From Desulfobacteraceae bacterium (GTDB taxonomy: Bacteria > Desulfobacterota > Desulfobacteria > Desulfobacterales > Desulfosarcinaceae): a stretch of DNA of 64,000 nt. The stretch is taken from NCBI GenBank assembly GCA_003599575.1, contig QZKV01000163.1:1-64000 (forward strand), in the 5' to 3' direction. Below, one piece after another: positions 52,668 to 60,247 of this stretch. Positions within the stretch are counted from its first letter, which is position 1. Each line of letters begins with the position of its first letter. The translations under genes and the position numbers were made by a program. A model generated the notes under the pieces. That model did no database searches and was not told the origin of the DNA. It saw only the letters and a list, made by a program, of their open reading frames with translations.

Positions 52668-54160
52668 CCATAGCCGTTACTGTTGAGGGAAACGACAGGA
52701 CAAATTATATAACTTGGGATTCATTCACCTTGGAGGATGTTCTAAATTCACAGCCGAATTCTCTGACCTTTGAAACAAAACTATATGGCAGTAAATCATG
52801 GGTGCCTGCGGTCGGCGAGGAGATCGAAGTAACGGACGGCATTATTTACACGATTTTCGCCGGCGTCATTACCACTGTGAAAGAAAGAATCGAAGGCCGC
52901 GTCTTGAAATATGAAGTAACCTGCAAGGACTGGACGCACTATCTTGATAAAAAACTGGTGATTGAAAGATACGAAAACAAAACGGTTAAGGAGATTATTG
53001 ACGATATCAACGCAACCTACCTGACCGATTTCACGGCCAACAGCGTCTATTGCGATCTAACCATTTCATCCATTGCCTTTAATCGCGTGTCCGTGAGCCG
53101 GTGCCTTCAGATTCTAGCCGAACAGGTGAATTTCAACTGGTATATCGGCTATGACAAGGACATTCATTTTTTTGCCAAGAATACGGAAGGCGCACCTTTT
53201 TATTTAAGCGATGACGGCGGCAATTATATTTTCAACTCCTTGGAGATCATCGATGACCTGACGCAGATCCGGAACAGGGTATTTATCGAAGGAGGAGAGA
53301 TCAAGGGAACAGAAAGGGCTGAAACCTACAAGGGCGACGGCACAAAACTCGTTTTTCCCTTGTCCTATAAATTTTCCAATGAACCGACCGTCACGGTCGG
53401 GGGCGTGGCTCAGGATGTCGGTATCGACAACTTGCACAGCGAAGACGCACATGATTGCTTTTGGAGTTACCAGGAAAAATATATCAGATTCAAGGTTGCG
53501 CCCGGCGCAGGCGTTGATATTTCCATGTCCGGCACGCCGCTCTATGCCATTATCGCCCAGGTCCAGGATGACGCCAGTATCGCGATGTATGGCGAATATG
53601 AGTTCAGCGTCAAGGATTCAAAGATAAGTTCGGAAGAAGAGGCCAGGCAATACGGCGTTTCGCAACTGGAAGCCTATGCCAGTAAAATCTCGGAAGGCAG
53701 CTTTCAGACCTACAGCACCGGACTTCGCGCCGGCCAGAACATCACCATCCAGTCGGATATCAGGGGTCTAAATAGCCTGTTCCTGATCCAGCGAGTGACG
53801 CTCACGATGCGAACGGCAACGGATGGGCTTTGGACGGCGGAAGTGGCCTCACTCCGGACTATCGGGATAATCAGCTTTTTACAGAAATTATTGATCGATC
53901 AGAACAGGGAAATTAAGATTGATGACAATGTGGTCTTAAAAAAATCCTATGTACTGAATGAAACCGTCAACGCCCAGGAGGAAATTAACCGAGTAGAACC
54001 ATATCAGGACCACGAAACGGCGCAGGCAGACGAGGACATTCAAAAAGACCCCTTCGGCGCGAACGTTCTTCCCATTATGGTTTTAGGTCCATACTTCCCT
54101 TCAAGCCATACCGACCCCAAGCGCCCGGGCAGATTAAGTATTTCAATGAAATTAAAATAA
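52664..54160 (+). CDS. tail tip/baseplate hub-like protein
   Basis: A 498-residue protein following the tape measure. Beta-rich hub-like N-terminus (WDSFTLEDVLNSQPNSLTFE, KYEVTCKDWTHYLDKK, NRVSVSRCLQILAEQ). The C-terminal ~80 residues are acidic. Assigned by position and general resemblance to Tal/hub proteins. Confidence 0.68.
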   Translation: MTIAVTVEGNDRTNYITWDSFTLEDVLNSQPNSLTFETKLYGSKSWVPAVGEEIEVTDGIIYTIFAGVITTVKERIEGRVLKYEVTCKDWTHYLDKKLVIERYENKTVKEIIDDINATYLTDFTANSVYCDLTISSIAFNRVSVSRCLQILAEQVNFNWYIGYDKDIHFFAKNTEGAPFYLSDDGGNYIFNSLEIIDDLTQIRNRVFIEGGEIKGTERAETYKGDGTKLVFPLSYKFSNEPTVTVGGVAQDVGIDNLHSEDAHDCFWSYQEKYIRFKVAPGAGVDISMSGTPLYAIIAQVQDDASIAMYGEYEFSVKDSKISSEEEARQYGVSQLEAYASKISEGSFQTYSTGLRAGQNITIQSDIRGLNSLFLIQRVTLTMRTATDGLWTAEVASLRTIGIISFLQKLLIDQNREIKIDDNVVLKKSYVLNETVNAQEEINRVEPYQDHETAQADEDIQKDPFGANVLPIMVLGPYFPSSHTDPKRPGRLSISMKLK

Positions 54161-54165
54161 TCAAT

Positions 54166-54711
54166 ATGCAAGTCAATCAAAAAGCAATCGCCACAGGCAT
54201 AATTACAGCCGAATTCTACGATCAATCAAAGCTCGACAAATTCGATAAGGCCATAAATCGATTCATTTTATCCATGCGCGACAAATATCCGCACTTAATG
54301 AAGTCATACCGCCTCGGCCCGAAGGTTAAAACCGATGTAAAGAAGAACGTGATCTGCGATGCTGGTTTTAATGTATTCTGTCGAATATTAAAGTCCGGAG
54401 CCACATCGTACGGGGGGGAAGCCAAAATCACCAAAATGGCTTTAGGTACCGGCGCGGGTACGCCGTCTGCGAACGATACGGGATTATTCAATGAAGATTA
54501 TAGAAATGATACATACAGCGGCTCTGAAAGTGGCAACGTCTTTTACCTGACTGCCATCTTCACGGAAGGCGAATGCTCTGGCAATTATACTGAATTCGGC
54601 AATTTTATAGACGATACCGAATTATGGAGCCATATTGCCGGGCTTAATTGGGTTAAGGACACAAATACAGCCTTAGTTGTTTCCTGTAAATATACTTTTC
54701 AAAGCATTTAA
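54166..54711 (+). CDS. tail fibre-like protein
   Basis: A 181-residue protein with the recurrent phage segment ITKMALGTGAGTPSANDTGLF, found in tail-fibre or baseplate proteins. Beta-rich. Adjacent to the hub gene. Confidence 0.65.
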   Translation: MQVNQKAIATGIITAEFYDQSKLDKFDKAINRFILSMRDKYPHLMKSYRLGPKVKTDVKKNVICDAGFNVFCRILKSGATSYGGEAKITKMALGTGAGTPSANDTGLFNEDYRNDTYSGSESGNVFYLTAIFTEGECSGNYTEFGNFIDDTELWSHIAGLNWVKDTNTALVVSCKYTFQSI

Positions 54712-54727
54712 TTATTAATTCTTGAAT

Positions 54728-55540
54728 ATGTCAGATATAGCCAGGCCAAAATCGAGCGGTGATGAATTATCAGTCGAAGAAGTCAATCACGATCTGCCGG
54801 TACAAGGAACTGGAGGTGAAACCATAGGTGGGGCCACCACTCCAGCACCTGTTTTTATTAGTAGCGTAGATGGCGAGCTTTATGAATGCGATTCAAACGA
54901 TGCGACAAAATTGCTATTCATCGGTTTTGTCGTAAATAACACTTCCGATGGAATCGCAGCCACTTTGCAAAAGAATGGCGTTGTTCCGGGGTTTTCTGGT
55001 CTTTCTGCTGGCTTAAAATATTATGTTCAAGATAGTGGTGGGATTGGAACAACACCGGGAACTTATGTTATTTTAGTCGGAATTGCTTTATCGGCTACAG
55101 AATTATTAATTATTAAAGAAGAATTCGAGGAGAGTGTTAAAAGACTTATTGCGAGTGATAATGTTAAAAAAGAGGACAATGCAGAAGAAAATATAAAATC
55201 GGAAACTTACACTGAGTTAAAAGAATTTAAAGTCAGGGTGCCGGGAACTGTCAAAGTAAAATTTGAAATGAAGCAGATCACATCAGAAACGGGGCCATAT
55301 AACGCATATGCGACAATATATATTAATGGTTCAGCGGCTGGAACTCAAAGAGCATCAACATCAACTTCTTATATTGAATATGAGGAAGACATTACAATAG
55401 GCGAGGATGATATTGCTGATAGTGAAGATGGCGCATTAGTTGAATTATATGTCAGGTCGGGGCATAACGTTTATTGTACGGCATACGTGAAGAATTATAG
55501 CATCGGGTACGACGTTATTAAGAAATCAATTTCTGAATAA
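54728..55540 (+). CDS. tail/fibre-associated protein
   Basis: A 270-residue protein. The N-terminal half (GELYECDSNDATKLLFIGFV, GLSAGLKYYVQDSGG) resembles capsule- or fibre-associated beta domains. The C-terminal half (VRVPGTVKVKFEMKQ) looks like a separate sandwich domain. I use ATG rather than the TTG two codons earlier. Confidence 0.6.
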   Translation: MSDIARPKSSGDELSVEEVNHDLPVQGTGGETIGGATTPAPVFISSVDGELYECDSNDATKLLFIGFVVNNTSDGIAATLQKNGVVPGFSGLSAGLKYYVQDSGGIGTTPGTYVILVGIALSATELLIIKEEFEESVKRLIASDNVKKEDNAEENIKSETYTELKEFKVRVPGTVKVKFEMKQITSETGPYNAYATIYINGSAAGTQRASTSTSYIEYEEDITIGEDDIADSEDGALVELYVRSGHNVYCTAYVKNYSIGYDVIKKSISE

Positions 55541-55551
55541 ATATAAGCAAT

Positions 55552-55788
55552 ATGCCAGAAACAAAATTTACAAAAGAAACTCTCATTTCAGCCGGCATGG
55601 TCGTAACAATGTGCGCCAGTATCTTTTATCTTGGCGTTATGAGCAACCGTGTTGATCAAAACGCTAAAACCATTGCTGAAATCAAAACTCAATACTCCGC
55701 TACTCCCACGCGGATCGAGTTTGACGCGCTGATTCTTACCGTGGACGAGATTAGAAAGGACGTAAAAACATTAATTACTCAAAAATAA
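55552..55788 (+). CDS. small membrane protein with coiled coil
   Basis: A 78-residue protein. One transmembrane helix (ISAGMVVTMCASIFYLGVM) and a C-terminal coiled coil. Next to the endopeptidase. Possibly a spanin-like or holin-associated protein (inference). Confidence 0.6.
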   Translation: MPETKFTKETLISAGMVVTMCASIFYLGVMSNRVDQNAKTIAEIKTQYSATPTRIEFDALILTVDEIRKDVKTLITQK

Positions 55789-55792
55789 TTTT

Positions 55793-56521
55793 ATGTCGGA
55801 GGTTAAGCTACTGCTCCCAGTCCGGGACGTTCATATCAATCAACCGTTCGGAGTTAATTATTTGGATTTTTACAAGCAATGGGGTTTAAAGGGGCACCCG
55901 GGAATTGATTTTCGGGCAAGGAGGGGATGTTCAATAATAGCAATGCATGACGGAATTATATCATGGTGCGGTTACGGTAAGGACGGAGGGACAGGAATTG
56001 AAATTTGGAATAAGGATCTTGGATTCAAAACCTTTTATTATCACCACCTCGAAAACCTTGATAAAATTCAAAAAGGCATAAAGGTTGGCGCCGGAGAGGT
56101 TATTGCTTCGGCCGACAATACGGGGAAATACACCACAGGCGACCATGAACACGTAGAGCTTTATTTTGTGGATAGGAACGGAAACACCTTAAATAAGAAT
56201 AATGGCTTTGGCGGTTCGGTCGATCCAGCGCCTTATTTCGCTAAGCAATACGGCCAGTATTGGATGAAACCGGCCGCGTATCACCGGTACGGACGCGAAC
56301 AGAACTGGCTGGCCGAATTTACGATGCGGTTCAAGAATTTTTGGCTGCACCGGCAATTACTGAAAACAAACCAGTTATACAAGATCTACGACACGGAATT
56401 CATCAACGCCCTGGTCTATGGCGGATGGGATTTTGATACGGTGATCAATCCGGCTATGTGGGAGATCTGGGTTTATTGTAAAAAGGTCGATTACGAAGCC
56501 GGTTACCGGCCGTTCAAATAA
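55793..56521 (+). CDS. M23-family peptidoglycan endopeptidase
   Basis: A 242-residue protein. M23 zinc motifs are readable: GHPGIDFRA and DHEHVELYF, with FYYHHLENL between them. The C-terminal ~80 residues (YHRYGREQNWLAEFTM) are unrecognised and may bind the wall. With the holin just downstream it is the likely endolysin. Confidence 0.85.
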   Translation: MSEVKLLLPVRDVHINQPFGVNYLDFYKQWGLKGHPGIDFRARRGCSIIAMHDGIISWCGYGKDGGTGIEIWNKDLGFKTFYYHHLENLDKIQKGIKVGAGEVIASADNTGKYTTGDHEHVELYFVDRNGNTLNKNNGFGGSVDPAPYFAKQYGQYWMKPAAYHRYGREQNWLAEFTMRFKNFWLHRQLLKTNQLYKIYDTEFINALVYGGWDFDTVINPAMWEIWVYCKKVDYEAGYRPFK

Positions 56522-56540
56522 TTATCTCAATTACAAAACT

Positions 56541-56744
56541 ATGACACAAACAATCAAGCGCTACCTCATCAGCTCTGCCGTTTCTTTCCTGACCGGCTTT
56601 GCTTTGATAATGGGAACCGAAATAGATAATATCACTTTAGAAGCGGTAAAAAACGGGGCCTGGATCGGAACGCTGTTTTTAGCGGTTCGCGCAGGACTAA
56701 AAGCAATATTCGAAATGTTGGTTGTCAGCCTTACACACAAATAG
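56541..56744 (+). CDS. holin
   Basis: A 67-residue protein with two hydrophobic helices (YLISSAVSFLTGFALIMG and GAWIGTLFLAVRAGLKAIF) and a short charged C-terminus. It follows the endopeptidase and ends the late operon at a strong terminator. Confidence 0.75.
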   Translation: MTQTIKRYLISSAVSFLTGFALIMGTEIDNITLEAVKNGAWIGTLFLAVRAGLKAIFEMLVVSLTHK

Positions 56745-56778
56745 TCATTCTGAACCAAAAACAAAGCCAGAACAAACA

Positions 56779-56813
56779 AAAACGTCCATTCATGACAGAT
56801 TGGACGTTTTTTT
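56779..56813. terminator. bidirectional terminator of late operon
   Basis: AAAACGTCCA/TGGACGTTTT with a 12-base loop. T-runs on both strands serve the plus-strand late operon and the minus-strand zinc-ribbon gene. Confidence 0.9.
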
Positions 56814-56842
56814 ATTTTCGTGCGTCTACGGGGCTTGTGTGG

Positions 56843-57031
56843 CTAAATTTTATATATATGCTCGTAGCCGCATTTCGGGCAAATTTTCTTATTGTTTGAT
56901 GCCATCCACAAAAGATAAAATACTCCTGGAATGATAAAAAACATAAACAAGAAAATAAGCAACAAGCATGATCCGCGTTTTTTTGTTTTTGGTTCCCCCT
57001 CGTAACCGCAATTAGGGCAATGGATTTTCAT
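56843..57031 (-). CDS. zinc-ribbon membrane protein
   Basis: A 62-residue protein. Two CPxCGYE-type motifs (CPNCGYEG, CPKCGYEH) flank a single hydrophobic segment (LLLIFLFMFFIIPGVFYLLW). This arrangement resembles LITAF-like hairpin proteins. In the opposite direction to the late operon, it could be a superinfection-exclusion or prophage-expressed gene (inference). Confidence 0.65.
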   Translation of the reverse strand: MKIHCPNCGYEGEPKTKKRGSCLLLIFLFMFFIIPGVFYLLWMASNNKKICPKCGYEHIYKI

Positions 57032-57036
57032 ATTTT

Positions 57037-57291
57037 TTATTGCTTATTAATTATCTCATCGAGTTCCTTGTCGTATTCGGCTGCCGAGATGCCGGTATAG
57101 CGCATCTCGCGCATGGCTCCGCGTGTGTCATGGTCTTTGATCTGTTCGACTTTTGGATTGAATGGTGTGACGTTTGGATTTTCTTGCGGCGCGGCTTTTT
57201 TGTAAATGCCTTTTCTGATTAAGGTCTGCTTCAAGCCCTCGATCGATTTCTGGCGCCGAAATTTATTCATTTGGGTGTCGATGTTGACCAT
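57037..57291 (-). CDS. hypothetical protein
   Basis: An 84-residue charged protein. A second start (MNKFRRQKS) overlaps the stop of the 47-residue gene upstream by ATGAATAA, so translation from there is plausible. Function unknown. Confidence 0.55.
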   Translation of the reverse strand: MVNIDTQMNKFRRQKSIEGLKQTLIRKGIYKKAAPQENPNVTPFNPKVEQIKDHDTRGAMREMRYTGISAAEYDKELDEIINKQ

Positions 57292-57406
57292 ATACTTTAA
57301 ACTTTTCGTAGTGTTTTATATATTTACAATTTGGGCATACATCCCATTCAGTAAAGTAGTATGTAAGTCTTTTAAGCATTTCCTTTGGCCTTTTTTTTCT
57401 TTTCAT
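57263..57406 (-). CDS. 47-residue CxxC protein
   Basis: A frame starting MKRKKRPKEMLKRLTYYFTE with one CPNC site and a His-rich end. It overlaps both neighbours in the minus-strand unit. Probably expressed with them. Function unknown. Confidence 0.45.
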   Translation of the reverse strand: MKRKKRPKEMLKRLTYYFTEWDVCPNCKYIKHYEKFKVYGQHRHPNE

Positions 57407-57569
57407 TGTAGTGTTGCATTTTGGGCAATCCATATTGTTCAACTAAGTAAATTAATCCTTTGAATAGCAAATTTTTGCTTACGCCGTTTTCCGACGCCAA
57501 ATTTTTAATTGCTCTGTCTGTCTTATCCTCAAGTCTGTAGGAGTAAGCTTTGTATTGTTTATTTCTCAT
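57372..57569 (-). CDS. small ribbon-helix-helix-like protein
   Basis: A 65-residue basic protein. YSYRLEDKTDRAIKNLASE, then VSKNLLFKGLIYLVEQ, suggests a ribbon-helix-helix DNA-binding fold. First gene of the minus-strand unit and a candidate lysogeny regulator (inference). Confidence 0.55.
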   Translation of the reverse strand: MRNKQYKAYSYRLEDKTDRAIKNLASENGVSKNLLFKGLIYLVEQYGLPKMQHYNEKKKKAKGNA

Positions 57570-57818
57570 GTATGACTATTGTATGACTATTGTATTACAT
57601 AACACACTCCGCAAGCCATTTCTCTACCTAATCATAAGTCTTGTTTCCTTGTTCTTCGATTAGTGTTTATCCATTATTAATACAAATAATGTATAAAAAT
57701 TTGGGAAAAATTTTAAGAACTTATTTTAACCTCATGATTGAGGTTGGAGTATCCGTTTTTGAGAACCTTGAGGCTAATTTTAAGTCTTCCCTCTTAGGTG
57801 TTTGTGTCAGACTGATAG

Positions 57819-57891
57819 TAACAGGGGCAGGAATCGAACCTGCATCAATTCACGTTATGAGCGTGACGAGTTGCCAATACTCTACCCTGTC
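57819..57891 (-). tRNA. phage-encoded tRNA with CAU anticodon
   Basis: A full cloverleaf can be drawn: acceptor GACAGGG/CCCTGTT, D-arm GAG/CTC, anticodon stem TCACG/CGTGA around CTCATAA (anticodon CAU), and T-arm GCAGG-TTCGATT-CCTGC. The variable loop has six bases and CCA is not encoded. CAU could be elongator Met or, if modified, Ile2. The sequence alone does not decide. Initiator features are not evident. Confidence 0.82.
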
Positions 57892-58006
57892 TTTAGGATT
57901 GTAAATCCATCTGCCAGACTTGCCCTCCCTCTGGCGTGGCCACTCCCAACTATTTTTTCAAAGATTGTATGTGGCTCCCTGCTAATTTGATTATCAGCTT
58001 ATTCGC

Positions 58007-58118
58007 TGATGACGACGGCAATGGTTATCGGAGCAAAACCCACTTTTCAGTGAACCACCTTGTGAGTGGTTGACCCTTTGGTACGATAGAGCCATTGGGA
58101 TACTCGTCGCCGTCATCA
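58007..58118 (-). ncRNA. structured RNA candidate beside phage tRNA
   Basis: Three stacked stems are nested: TGATGACG/CGTCATCA, CAATGG/CCATTG and TATCG/CGATA. They enclose two hairpins, CACT-GAAA-AGTG (a GNRA tetraloop on the minus strand) and AACCAC/GTGGTT with a 7-base loop. The layout is cloverleaf-like but lacks a TTCRA T-loop, so it is not a normal tRNA. I favour the minus strand because of the GAAA loop and the co-oriented tRNA. Confidence 0.5.
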
Positions 58119-58127
58119 ATAAACAAA

Positions 58128-58203
58128 AAGAGTGTTAAACCGTTCCCGGCGGGGCCTTACACCCTCCGGAAAACAGTTGAACACTCTTGTTGTGTAAGGC
58201 CCC
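58128..58203 (-). promoter_or_regulatory. interleaved stems: pseudoknot or attenuator
   Basis: Two perfect inverted repeats interleave: AAGAGTGTT/AACACTCTT (9 bp) and GGGGCCTTACAC/GTGTAAGGCCCC (12 bp). They can form a pseudoknot or be mutually exclusive. On the minus strand the 9-bp stem is followed by TTTTTG, like a terminator, and the 12-bp stem would be the antiterminator. It lies just upstream of the structured RNA and the tRNA. Confidence 0.5.
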
Positions 58204-58422
58204 TTATATAAATTTGTCAATCTACATCGAGATAAAGTTTGAAGATCACTCTATCCCGACTTAATCCCCATGATTAACCGATGGTGGAACATCGATATTA
58301 ATATATTAGCATATTTAAGCTTAGTGGTCTAGTTGCTTAACCTTAGGAAAGATTAAGCTTTCATTAATTTTTAATTTTTATGTCTTCCCGACATCGGGAA
58401 AATATCTGTGGATAAGTACAAT

Positions 58423-58447
58423 AAAAAAAGAGAGCGTTAATCTCTCT
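58423..58447 (-). terminator. intrinsic terminator of exported-protein gene
   Basis: AGAGAG/CTCTCT stem with a 7-base loop and seven T on the minus strand, about 20 bases after the stop. Confidence 0.85.
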
Positions 58448-58467
58448 CCCTCCTGAAAACAGTATGC

Positions 58468-58725
58468 TTAATTTTGTTTTTGCCTGATGTGGGTTTCGCC
58501 TTTGTGACAAAACCAGTAAAAGATCTCTTTTTCGTTTCTCACGTACACTTGGACCGACTTAACGGCGGCGCTTTTATCCGGGTTGATATAAACCCGAATC
58601 CCGGAAATTTCATCAAACCTGATCGCGTAATTATTCCAAGTGGTAATGGTTTCGTAAACAGGGATATCCCCGGCCGTAGCCATCGATGTAAAGAGCAATA
58701 CGAGTACGACAGACAATGCTTTCAT
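58468..58725 (-). CDS. small exported protein
   Basis: An 85-residue protein. A signal peptide (KALSVVLVLLFTSMATA, probable cut after ATA-GD) precedes a ~65-residue mature domain of unknown family. GGAGGAGG lies before the ATG, an extended -10 box upstream and a terminator downstream, making an independent unit. It could be a lysogenic conversion protein (inference). Confidence 0.68.
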   Translation of the reverse strand: MKALSVVLVLLFTSMATAGDIPVYETITTWNNYAIRFDEISGIRVYINPDKSAAVKSVQVYVRNEKEIFYWFCHKGETHIRQKQN

Positions 58726-58753
58726 TATCCTCCTCCTTTGGTTGGTTGCCTTA

Positions 58754-58762
58754 ATTATAGCA
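58754..58762 (-). promoter_or_regulatory. extended -10 of exported-protein gene
   Basis: TGCTATAATTAA on the minus strand, 29 bases before the ATG. It is divergent from the nuclease promoter 30 bases away. Confidence 0.6.
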
Positions 58763-58787
58763 TACGCTAGAAGTAATAGCCGAATCG

Positions 58788-58796
58788 TGGTACAAT
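58788..58796 (+). promoter_or_regulatory. extended -10, leaderless-type, of VRR-NUC gene
   Basis: TGGTACAAT with six bases to the ATG and no ribosome site. The transcript would start at or near the start codon. Confidence 0.5.
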
Positions 58797-58802
58797 TTAG
58801 GC

Positions 58803-59132
58803 ATGAAGGAAAGCGGTATTCAGACTGCCATCGAGCAGTACTTAAATTATTTGGAAAACCAAGGGAGGCTTGTTTATATCAAGAATAACAGCGGCGCCCT
58901 GAAAACAAATGACCGGTTTATCCGATTCGGCAAGAAGGGAAGTCCGGACTTTTTTGTTTTTTTACATAATGGAAGGTGTATTCATTTGGAGGTTAAGAAT
59001 GAAAAAGGCAAACAAAACGACAACCAAAAAGCCTATCAATCAAAGATTGAAAAGCTTGATCACACCTACCTGATCGCCCGTTCAATCGACGACGTGGAAA
59101 ATTGTCTAAAATCTTCCGATCTTGTTCAATGA
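58803..59132 (+). CDS. VRR-NUC domain nuclease
   Basis: A 109-residue stand-alone VRR-NUC nuclease. The PD-(D/E)xK core reads GKKGSPDFFVF and HLEVKNEKGKQ, followed by QKAYQSKIEKL. Such phage proteins resolve branched DNA or aid replication. The upstream -10 box suggests a leaderless message. Confidence 0.85.
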   Translation: MKESGIQTAIEQYLNYLENQGRLVYIKNNSGALKTNDRFIRFGKKGSPDFFVFLHNGRCIHLEVKNEKGKQNDNQKAYQSKIEKLDHTYLIARSIDDVENCLKSSDLVQ

Positions 59133-59178
59133 CAAAATAAAATACTTTCCTTTATAGTTGCCCCAGAAAGGAGGCGCT

Positions 59179-59373
59179 ATGGGAATACTTGAAACCGCCT
59201 TATTGACCGGAGCCTTGTTACTCAATTCGAAACCCAAGAAGAAAAGGAGGAAGGGGAAAAAGACTTACACACGCAAGGGCATAATCGCCCGACGCAAACA
59301 ATGGGAACGAGAGGACTGGAAGTTAACCCAAAAAGCCCTGAAAGATTTTGCCAGGGCAATACAAGGAGATTAG
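59179..59373 (+). CDS. small basic protein
   Basis: A 64-residue protein. Hydrophobic start (MGILETALLTGALLLNS) and a very Lys/Arg-rich remainder. AAGGAGG precedes the chosen ATG. An upstream in-frame ATG lacks a site. It lies in an SD-led pair with the next gene. Confidence 0.6.
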   Translation: MGILETALLTGALLLNSKPKKKRRKGKKTYTRKGIIARRKQWEREDWKLTQKALKDFARAIQGD

Positions 59374-59376
59374 AAA

Positions 59377-59571
59377 ATGGCACAGATGCAATTCGATGAA
59401 TTCATCAAGCAGGGCAAGGAGCAGTACGAAGGCTTGGCGAAACAGGAAACCAAGCTCAAGGACGATCTGGAAAAGATCAAGCGACAAATGGCGACCTTGA
59501 AGCCGATGTTGACGGAAGCCGGCATCATTCAGCGCCAGACTCGCGCCAAAAAGAAGGCGCCCACCGAATAG
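59377..59571 (+). CDS. small coiled-coil protein
   Basis: A 64-residue charged helical protein (QETKLKDDLEKIKRQMATL). AAGGAG precedes the ATG, three bases after the previous stop. It ends inside a strong hairpin. Confidence 0.6.
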   Translation: MAQMQFDEFIKQGKEQYEGLAKQETKLKDDLEKIKRQMATLKPMLTEAGIIQRQTRAKKKAPTE

Positions 59572-59580
59572 ATGGGCGCC
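59556..59580 (+). terminator. GC hairpin over the stop codon
   Basis: GGCGCCCA/TGGGCGCC with a 9-base loop containing the stop codon. No U-run follows. It separates convergent genes. Confidence 0.5.
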
Positions 59581-59587
59581 CTGGAAC

Positions 59588-59806
59588 TTAAAGCAAGGAG
59601 TGGCGGTCTGAATAAGATCCGTCGCTCCTTACCTTTTTAGTGGGGATGAGCCCTTGAGTGTGTTCCAGCAGGGTTTGACGGTTAAAGAGGATAAGCCCGT
59701 TAATCTTAAGGAAGCCTGGAATTTGAGCCTTGTTTTTGTAGACCCATTTCAAAGACACCTTAAAATAATCCGCTACCTCCTGCACCGTCATCATGGGCGA
59801 GTCCAT
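59588..59806 (-). CDS. excisionase-like HTH protein
   Basis: A 72-residue MerR/HTH_17-type protein (TVQEVADYFKVSLKWVYKNKAQIPGF). GGAGG precedes the ATG. Such small winged-helix proteins near a tyrosine integrase usually act as excisionases. Divergent from the integrase unit. Confidence 0.75.
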   Translation of the reverse strand: MDSPMMTVQEVADYFKVSLKWVYKNKAQIPGFLKINGLILFNRQTLLEHTQGLIPTKKVRSDGSYSDRHSLL

Positions 59807-59944
59807 AGAAACCTCCTATAGACCCGCTCTCATTTTTCAACCCATTAAATTAAGCAGGAAACAGAACACCCTAAACCCGAGTACCCACTATGCATATGCT
59901 CTTTAGATAACTGAACATTCTAACAAAGTCAAAGGGGGTGATCG

Positions 59945-60247
59945 ATGATGTACTATCAGCCGTATAACAGCCTTGAGCAGGGCGTAATTATTGTTTCCGG
60001 AATAGTTGATGATTTATCGAGTGTCATTAAACAGCTTGAAGCGCTTGAGGATGAATTCAGAAAGTTGAATGCCACTGACTATGAAATGGAATATTTCTGC
60101 AAGATATTGGATCTTTTAAAGAAGCACCAGGAAGCCTTATATTTCGTTACCTTCCGCTTTCCGGCATTGGTGGAGAGTTTCCAAAAATTTGAAAAGCTCT
60201 TCGTAATGATAGGAGGGAAGCATGGGACAGTACAAAAGAAAGATTAA
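59945..60247 (+). CDS. helical protein upstream of integrase
   Basis: A 100-residue protein, mostly alpha-helical (VVDDL-like start, then IKQLEALEDEFRKLN). GGGGGTGA lies before two adjacent ATGs. It overlaps the integrase by 26 bp. Unknown role. Confidence 0.62.
   Translation: MMYYQPYNSLEQGVIIVSGIVDDLSSVIKQLEALEDEFRKLNATDYEMEYFCKILDLLKKHQEALYFVTFRFPALVESFQKFEKLFVMIGGKHGTVQKKD

Noticed and set aside
57885-57955. tRNA-Tyr-like anticodon arm (ATTGTAAATCC) with a possible long variable arm on the plus strand
   Set aside because: No TTCRA T-loop or acceptor pairing can be found, and it overlaps the 5' end of the convincing minus-strand tRNA.
58019-58097. Cloverleaf-like fold read as a plus-strand tRNA with UUG anticodon
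   Set aside because: A hairpin with a 7-base loop and a matching acceptor-like stem exist, but there is no T-arm with TTCRA and the other hairpin fits a GNRA loop on the opposite strand better.
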